This document shows positions 22,701-27,722 of a stretch of 27,722 nucleotides of DNA, in pieces. Below the pieces are notes generated by a model. The model was not told where the DNA came from and did no database searches. It worked only from the letters and a program-made list of their open reading frames with translations. The number at the start of each line of letters is the position of its first letter. The first letter of the stretch is position 1. This DNA comes from Pelargonium nanum. Its lineage: Eukaryota; Streptophyta; Magnoliopsida; Geraniales; Geraniaceae. The stretch is taken from positions 1 to 27,722 of the forward strand of contig JAYMTF010000968.1 in assembly GCA_036897485.1 (NCBI GenBank). The letters run 5' to 3'. Position numbers and translations under genes: made by a program.

Positions 22701-23640
22701 TCTATTTCATTTGGTCATCTACTACTGATGTTTCCTAGGTCTGCCCCTGTCCTTATGCTCTCATTCCATCTTCAAGAGTGCTTATAGTTCAATGTAAAAG
22801 GAAAAGAAACTTTAGATGCAAGAAGTTTCAATGCAAACCCAAGCTAACTTTCTCATACAGCAAATGGCCTATTGCCAGGTTAGCATCAAAAAAGGATCCG
22901 AACCCACCAGCTAATATGAAACATTGAGTAAATGATTTCAACCATTTGACTTGCAACATCCTCACCCAGACATCATAAAGATTCAAGACCTTATAGTTAT
23001 GATAAGAATAAGAATAGCATCATCAAAGGCACATGAAATCATCAAATAGCATGACTTATGCTATTACTAGAGTTGGCATACTAATCTAACAGGTTCCAAT
23101 CCTTTTTTCATGCTAACAAGGCAAAATACCAATACACTGTCACGAAACACACCACCTTCACTCAAATTCAGCAGCTCCATTAGTGTCATTTCCCATTTAA
23201 ACAGTATTATTCTTTTTTTCTAACCTCCAGATAAAGATCACGTCGCTTCAATGTCAAACCTAAGATCCTAATTATCCGCCACAACACTCATTAACCTCGA
23301 AACTGACATAAATGAATAAAAAATAAACAAAATCTGAGATAGAGAATCATACAACACGTAAGAGCACGAACACATCCCAAGACAAGATCATCATACAACA
23401 CAACAGCAAAATCAAAGTAGCAGCAAATCCGAACGAGCGATCACTACCTTCAGTCATTGAATCCTTCGCTTTCTGAGTCGGCTCACTGGACACATTCTTC
23501 ACCGTGAAGCACCTCCGCAGCGGGCGGAAATTGGAGGTCCTCTTGAACACCAGCAGCCTCGATTGACTAGTCCTGGAAGCAAAATCGACGAATCCGGAAA
23601 GCGCATTGCAGCGCGGAAACGCCTCTGCTGGAGCCGCCAT
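13759..23640 (-). CDS. PHS1: Plastidic alpha-1,4-glucan (starch) phosphorylase, L-type, 15 exons, complete
   Basis: EC 2.4.1.1, family GT35: reversible phosphorolysis of alpha-1,4-glucan ends to glucose-1-phosphate, in plastid starch metabolism. Exons in transcript order are 23640-23448, 22172-21943, 21843-21742, 21286-21110, 20703-20428, 20068-19797, 18867-18750, 18663-18265, 18121-17969, 17304-17176, 16750-16514, 15806-15730, 15262-15076, 14949-14749 and 13875-13759. All introns are GT-AG, and the 2868 nt encode 955 residues, close to the known length of L-type precursors. Residues 1 to about 64 are Ser/Arg-rich with few acids, a likely transit peptide. Motifs are NGGLGRLA at 183-190, QMNDTHPTL at 383-391, NHTVLPEA from 423, RIHEYKRQ at 686-693 and [14 protein letters not shown], whose Lys801 should carry pyridoxal phosphate. 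An acidic, Lys-rich stretch at about 498-550 is the insertion that distinguishes L-type from cytosolic phosphorylases. Introns 4, 6 and 14 hold MITEs. Confidence 0.97.
13926..14389. mobile_element. hAT-type MITE in PHS1 intron 14 with perfect 8-bp TSD
   Basis: ACAAGAAC at 13926-13933 is repeated exactly at 14382-14389. The 448-bp element between them (13934-14381) begins TGGAACTGGCAATTTGTG and, read from the other end, TAGAGACGGCAATTCGTG. These are imperfect inverted repeats sharing GGCAATT. An 8-bp duplication is the hAT signature. The interior from about 14100 to 14340 is built of related GT-rich units such as CGTGTCGTGTTCGTG, repeated several times. It encodes no transposase, so it is non-autonomous. 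It lies wholly inside an intron and leaves the neighbouring exons untouched. Confidence 0.9.
19287..19624. mobile_element. hAT-type MITE in PHS1 intron 6
   Basis: Flanks CACGAAGG (19287-19294) and CATGAAGG (19617-19624) match at 7 of 8 bases. The element (19295-19616, 322 bp) starts TAGGGGTGTGCATTGG. Its other end, read inward on the minus strand, is TAGGATTGTTCATGATTGG, an imperfect inverted repeat. The interior holds CCGG-containing pieces such as GACCGGACCG and CGGTCTGGACC, typical of plant hAT MITEs with a TAGGGGTG terminus. The diverged ends suggest it is older than the intron 14 insertion. It has no coding capacity. Confidence 0.8.
20804..21066. mobile_element. Stowaway-like (Tc1/mariner) MITE in PHS1 intron 4
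   Basis: The left end CTCCCTCAATCCCAAAATGA (from 20808), followed by GTGTCT, faces a right end ending at 21059. Read on the minus strand the right end is CTCCCTCTGTCCGAAAAAAG followed by TGTCT, giving an inverted pair. TATA-type sequence lies just outside each end, consistent with the TA target duplication of the superfamily. CTCCCTCxxTCC is the classic Stowaway terminus. About 250-260 bp, no transposase; a chance ORF at 20969-21169 spans its edge. It ends about 45 bp from the PHS1 exon 4 donor, without disturbing that site. Confidence 0.85.
22173..23447 (-). other. PHS1 intron 1 (1275 bp), no separate gene seen
   Basis: This is the longest intron of the gene, between the transit-peptide exon and the first catalytic-domain exon. 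The acceptor reads TTTTGAAG and the donor GAAG|GTAGTG. I found no bounded transposon in it. A 65-codon plus-strand ORF at 22590-22787 shows no family features. Long first introns in plants can carry expression-enhancing sequence, but nothing specific can be pointed to here. Confidence 0.6.
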
Positions 23641-23762
23641 TGCTCTCTCAGATCACAGAAATGTACGGACACTACAGCACTGAGAGTGAGAGAGAGAGCT
23701 TGTTTTTGGCTCTTCTCTTATCTTCTTCACGGAGAAGAGGCTTCGGCTTCGGCTTCTTTATA
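23641..23762 (-). promoter_or_regulatory. PHS1 core promoter and 5' leader
   Basis: On the minus strand a CTATAAAG TATA box (complement of about 23756-23763) lies roughly 120 bases upstream of the ATG. That places transcription start near 23730 and gives a leader of about 90 bases. The leader contains a CT-rich/GA-rich tract (about 23687-23700). No upstream ATG-started ORF of note was seen. Confidence 0.6.
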
Positions 23763-23859
23763 GGGAGGAGGTCTGGAAGGTGCAGTCCATGTTCAAATCA
23801 CCGATTCACGAGACATGCCCGCATTGGAAATTGCAGGGAGCTTTGATCTGCTACGAACA

Positions 23860-25200
23860 GAATATAAGGGACCATCTGTGCAACTGCCGAGCTGGCCTGT
23901 TTGCGAGTTGACACGTTAACGTTTTGGCTCTAGTGGGTGATGTGTCGTTGGATTGATAGCGGTTGTAGATTTCTTTGGTTGCACAGGATCTGATGGCACC
24001 TAAATTAGAGAGAGATTTCGAGGGGAAGACGACAAAACTTTAGAGAGAAAATAATAATAATTGAGTGATAAAAGTATGAAATAGTACTCTGATATCGAAT
24101 GACTATCAATAGATCACATGAATGTAAAATTCACCGTCCACTTGGACGCTTCCTTTTAGTTCACGTAACGGTTGATACATTTTAAATTTAAAAATGTTAT
24201 GTTATGTGTACTAAAAATTAAGGGTTGAATCTTGATATGTTATTTGTACGGTACGTCCTATAAATCAACCATTTTAAGTTACACAACGGGAACTCACCTC
24301 ATATCTTCAGCAATGTGACTCGAACACAATATCTCAAAGAAAATCTAAAATGCTTAAACTGTTTCGCCCAACATGCTTTAACACACGTCAGCGCAGTTAT
24401 GTTAGATAAAATTAACCATAAAAATCATATCATCCCAAAATTCAAAAACGAGGAATCCTATAATTTATTATTTGTTCAATAACCTATATGGTATTCTAAA
24501 ATGTGGATAACCCCCAAATTATTTAAACCTAAATATTAAAGATATGTGGATTAAAATTGTTTTTTCTTTCTTCTTCTTACATATCGATATTTTTTTTTGA
24601 TAGATCTTACATATTAGTATATTTGTTGTAACAAGCTCAAATAGCATTTCCCTTAAAACAAAAACTCGAATATGATTTAAATGACTTGTTTTAAAAATGT
24701 TGTGAGATATATTCATAACTAATTTTTTTAATAAGAAAATGAATAATCATTTAAGAATTTTTTTTAAAGCTCATTTTGACACAATATGAGTAATAATTAT
24801 TATTTGAGATTTAACAGATATGATATCAATCATACAAATTGAGAATGAGAGTTATAAATATTATTTAAGATTGAAAAGATATGATATTAATCATACAAAT
24901 TCCTATTTTGGAATAATGGCCTAAGCTTAACTCAACGGTGGAGAAGCAATTCAATTGTCATGCATGTTTGGTGTATATCTGATCCATGCTCAATCGTTCA
25001 ATTATTACTACCATATCCAATTACAAAATTGACAAAATACAAAAAAGTTAGAGAAACAAATGTTTCAGTTTCAACGGTAAGAGATGATTTACCTGTCACA
25101 ATTGATATTCTACTAACATGGTGTGTTAGTGTAGTTAATTAGTTGTTAAATATAAATTGAGATTATCTGTTGCATTCCATATTCTTCGGTAAAATGAATG
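23860..25200. other. AT-rich spacer with a SINE-like remnant and a tandem duplication
   Basis: No gene was found. On the minus strand about 24200-24380 looks tRNA-derived. GGGCGAAACAGTTTAA (complement of 24354-24369) resembles an A box, and GTTCGAGTC (complement of 24317-24325) matches a B box about 35 bases on. Ends and target duplication are not clear. Near 24791-24901 a unit of about 61 bp is repeated twice in tandem, each copy ending TCATACAAATT. Confidence 0.45.
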
Positions 25201-25400
25201 AACAACTATATGTAGTCTCGCTTTCTCGATTCTGTCCGTGTTGACTGTTGAGAGCTAGCTAGTGGCGGGAAAGCTGAGGTGAATGGTTGACGTGGAAAAA
25301 ATCCGACGTAAACGGGTGACGGGGCTTTGTCGCTGACGTGGAGGTAAGTGACTTGCAGCAGCAGGTCATCTGGATCAAATAAAAAAAACAATTTAAAAGG
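25201..25400. other. GC-richer island with two TGACGTGG motifs
   Basis: In otherwise strongly AT-rich sequence this 200-bp patch is markedly GC-richer. TGACGTGG occurs near 25289 and 25335; this ACGT core resembles plant bZIP-binding elements. The minus strand is open for 61 codons (25206-25391), with a Pro/Ser-rich peptide of no recognisable family. It could be a decayed exon, a promoter fragment or chance; I cannot decide. Confidence 0.3.
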
Positions 25401-25905
25401 CCAAAATATAAGTGAAAACTACTCGAGAGTCATTTCAATTGTTTGAACAAGTACAAAGGTACTGGTGACAATTTACCAAAAAAAATGTATTGTACTTTGT
25501 CTTTGTATTGTAAATTTATTGTACATTGTGCATATCTTGATCTCTTATTTGGAAATCTAGAAAAGAAAATAGCAAGGAGTAATTGATATGAGGTGACATA
25601 AACTAGAAGACAAGTGAGAAAAGAATAGAAATGATATTTGCATTCTAGTGCTTGGTTGAGAACTCATGTTTCCAAAAGGAGAAGATGTTGAAGGGGGTAA
25701 AAGAAGGTCAAAAGAGTTTTTGATTTCGTTGACTTTTGGATGATTATTTGATAAAAATAGTTATAGAAGAAGTTTAAAAATATATTTTAGATTGTAGATT
25801 GTTTACTAAAATATTTTTGAAATGTATTTTGAAAGTTGTAAATGGCCAAATTAACATTGAATAATAAAATATACTCATAAATATTAATATTAATATTTTA
25901 ATAAA

Positions 25906-26225
25906 ATATAATTGTTATGGGTCAAAGATACACTAAGTCTAACCATCAACTGAGCCCAAATATGCTTATAAAAACTGAGCCCAACAAGCATAAACAAATG
26001 CAACCCAACAAATACATATTAAGTCAACCTACTTAACTCTAGGTCGACCAACATATCAAAGCTGACTTACTACACTACAGGTCGACCTTCTTTGCTACTC
26101 ACACAGAACTTCACTGGTCAACCTCTAATGTGTAATGGAGGTCGACCTACTATACTCGGTCAACCAAAATATTACAATTCTGAGATTTTTTTTCTTTATG
26201 AAATCTTCTTTTTCAACAATATAAT
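25906..26225. mobile_element. Possible solo LTR (Copia-like), fossil
   Basis: A 306-bp segment (25913-26218) begins TGTTATGGG and ends TTCAACA, the TGTT...AACA ends usual for LTRs. It is flanked by ATATAAT on both sides (25906-25912 and 26219-26225). It contains several GGTCGACC or GGTCAACC strings. No primer-binding site or internal coding region follows, so if real it is a solo LTR. A 7-bp flank repeat in AT-rich sequence is longer than usual for LTR elements and could be chance. Confidence 0.35.
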
Positions 26226-27500
26226 ACTAAGAATCAAAGTGAAACTCAAATACATCATCAGCACATCTACAAAACAACAACATTTGGTGGAATTATCAAA
26301 TATTTGAAGAGGCAAATGTTGAAAGTATTGTACTCTCTCTCATCCTTTTTATCTAAAAGGAAGGGAATCACCTCCTTCATAAAAGTTACAACAGAGGGAA
26401 CTGGGAATGAGCTTCAAACTCAAAGCTCCTTTTCTCCAAAAAAAATTGGGCGAACAATTTGCTCATGTGGAAGTTGTCTATATCTCATGTGGCAAAGTCA
26501 AAGGGAGGCAAAATGAGGTCCATCCTCATTCCCAAGCCCCTAGTGTGGAAATTGGATCGGACAAAATATACATATCATGTGGAGTTAATTGATTCATTTA
26601 TAATTTTTGCACTGATGTATAATTGAGGCAAGGATTTTCCTAGAATTTGATAAGAGTTTCAGCTCCAATGCAAGCTTGAGGCACCAAATACAAATAGAGT
26701 GGAGAAAGATGAATCAAGTAAACTGAACAACTGTTCAATGAGAAATGACAGATTAGTGTGGTTCAGGTGTTGACAAGTCCAAACACTTAAATATGATTCC
26801 AAAGATAGTCATGGTGAACATGAGAACCTCCACCACCATATAGCATGAAGGCTTGAGTTCATGAATGAAAAGACTTCTTAAGACAACTTACTTTGGTTAG
26901 GGACTACACAAAGAAATTTAGTCTAAATGTTGTCCATCTTTTTTATTACACAATTTTGAGCTTGAAGACAGACATGTAGTATAGAGGAAGGTTTGCAAGA
27001 GGTTCTTCAATGAAATTTAAGATAAACTTAACCTATAATTAAAAAAAAGTAACAAAAAAACACAAGAAAATGCATTGCTTAAAGTAGTGTTAGATAAGAT
27101 GTATTGATGAGCAAAATTTGAATAGAAGATCTCAAAAGAGTTTGATAGAAGGATCTATCGAACCAAATTTAAAATTATATGAAAAATGACTAAAATTTTC
27201 TCACTCTCATGAATTGAATATGAGCAACTTCATAATTGATACAAAACAATTTATTCTTAAACTGTTATTTTTGTACAACATTAATGCCTTGTTTGACAAA
27301 ACAATAACTCTAATTTTAGCCTTATTTATGTAAGAAAATGAATGATTTTGTGTTTAAATGTTTGTTTTAGACAATTTTAGAGCTCATATTATTTCTTAAT
27401 AGAATTGCTTGGAACGAATATGAATAATTTGTTATTAAAAAAAAATATGAATATTTTGAGTCCCAGAACTAGAAGCAGAAAATTTTGGGAAAGTATGAGA
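26226..27500. other. AT-rich spacer, probably old repeat sequence
   Basis: Short overlapping ORFs of 60-71 codons at 26092-26592 have no recognisable domain. Base composition at 26300-26600 is less AT-rich than around it and resembles decayed repeat sequence, but no ends were found. From 26640 to 27500 nothing can be supported on either strand. Confidence 0.45.
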
Positions 27501-27616
27501 AAAAAAGAGGAAATTTTCTCTAACTTTGTGCCAATCACGCAGCCCACCCTTTTTGTCACTCACATTTTCGCCTCCATCGTCCGCCCCTTGTTTCGCAATC
27601 TCGGTCGCCCCCAGAA

Positions 27617-27722
27617 ATGGCCTCTCACCACCAGTGTCACTGCCACATCAGCCCTCCACCACCACCACCATCACCTCCGACCACCACCTGCTGTTGCGGC
27701 GGGGGCAGCCACAGCAACAGCA
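27617..27722 (+). CDS. N-terminus of an unidentified gene running off the right edge
   Basis: The ATG at 27617 (CCAGAAATGG) opens a frame that stays open to the last base: 35 codons starting MASHHQCHCH. It is followed by a proline run, then Thr-Thr-Thr-Cys-Cys-Cys and a Gly/Ser/His-rich piece. The GC-rich, C-rich lead-in from about 27530 looks like a 5' leader, unlike the AT-rich spacer before it. Some plant proteins start with a similar His/Cys/Pro-rich segment (for example certain BAG-family co-chaperones), but that is only an impression. The low-complexity N-terminus does not allow identification. Confidence 0.5.
   Translation, partial: MASHHQCHCHISPPPPPPSPPTTTCCCGGGSHSNS

Noticed and set aside
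22590-22787. 65-codon plus-strand ORF in PHS1 intron 1
   Set aside because: No domain, no codon bias and no splice context; consistent with chance.

Overview
The window is nuclear DNA from a flowering plant, most likely a eudicot. The evidence is GT-AG introns, AT-rich intergenic sequence, plant MITEs and SINEs, telo-box/site II promoter motifs on a ribosomal protein gene, and a plastid-type starch phosphorylase with its plant-specific linker. Proteins and transposons hint at a rosid, but the species cannot be fixed from sequence alone. No prokaryotic-type system, CRISPR array or intact viral element was seen.

Layout. 1-691: a fold-back element with long inverted arms, cut by the window's left edge. 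692-1900: gene-poor spacer. 1920-3780 (+): four-exon gene for cytosolic 40S ribosomal protein S19. 3781-7800: gene-free region with a probable hAT-type element (5206-6020), a Stowaway-like end (about 6941), a complete SINE with a 14-bp target duplication (7492-7707), and just beyond it a 20-bp, mostly poly(A) insert between 19-bp direct repeats. 7930-9824 (+): intronless C2H2 zinc-finger regulator with five fingers and two upstream ORFs. 10529-13076 (+): two-exon gene for a protein with two U1/matrin-type zinc fingers. 13759-23640 (-): complete 15-exon gene for plastidic alpha-glucan phosphorylase (PHS1/PHO1 type), tail to tail with the preceding gene. Its introns hold three non-autonomous DNA transposons: hAT in introns 14 and 6, Stowaway in intron 4. 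23760-27500: AT-rich spacer with a SINE-like remnant, a 61-bp tandem duplication, a GC-richer island with ACGT motifs and a possible solo LTR. 27617-27722 (+): first 35 codons of a gene running off the right edge.

The genes serve unrelated jobs (translation, transcriptional regulation, nucleic-acid binding, starch metabolism) and show no sign of being a cluster. I assembled the phosphorylase exon by exon; it reads through as 955 residues with every splice site GT-AG and its catalytic motifs present. I found no candidate for an undescribed system. The most informative observations are the well-delimited transposon insertions, the nearly empty retrotransposition scar and the variable acidic linker of the phosphorylase.
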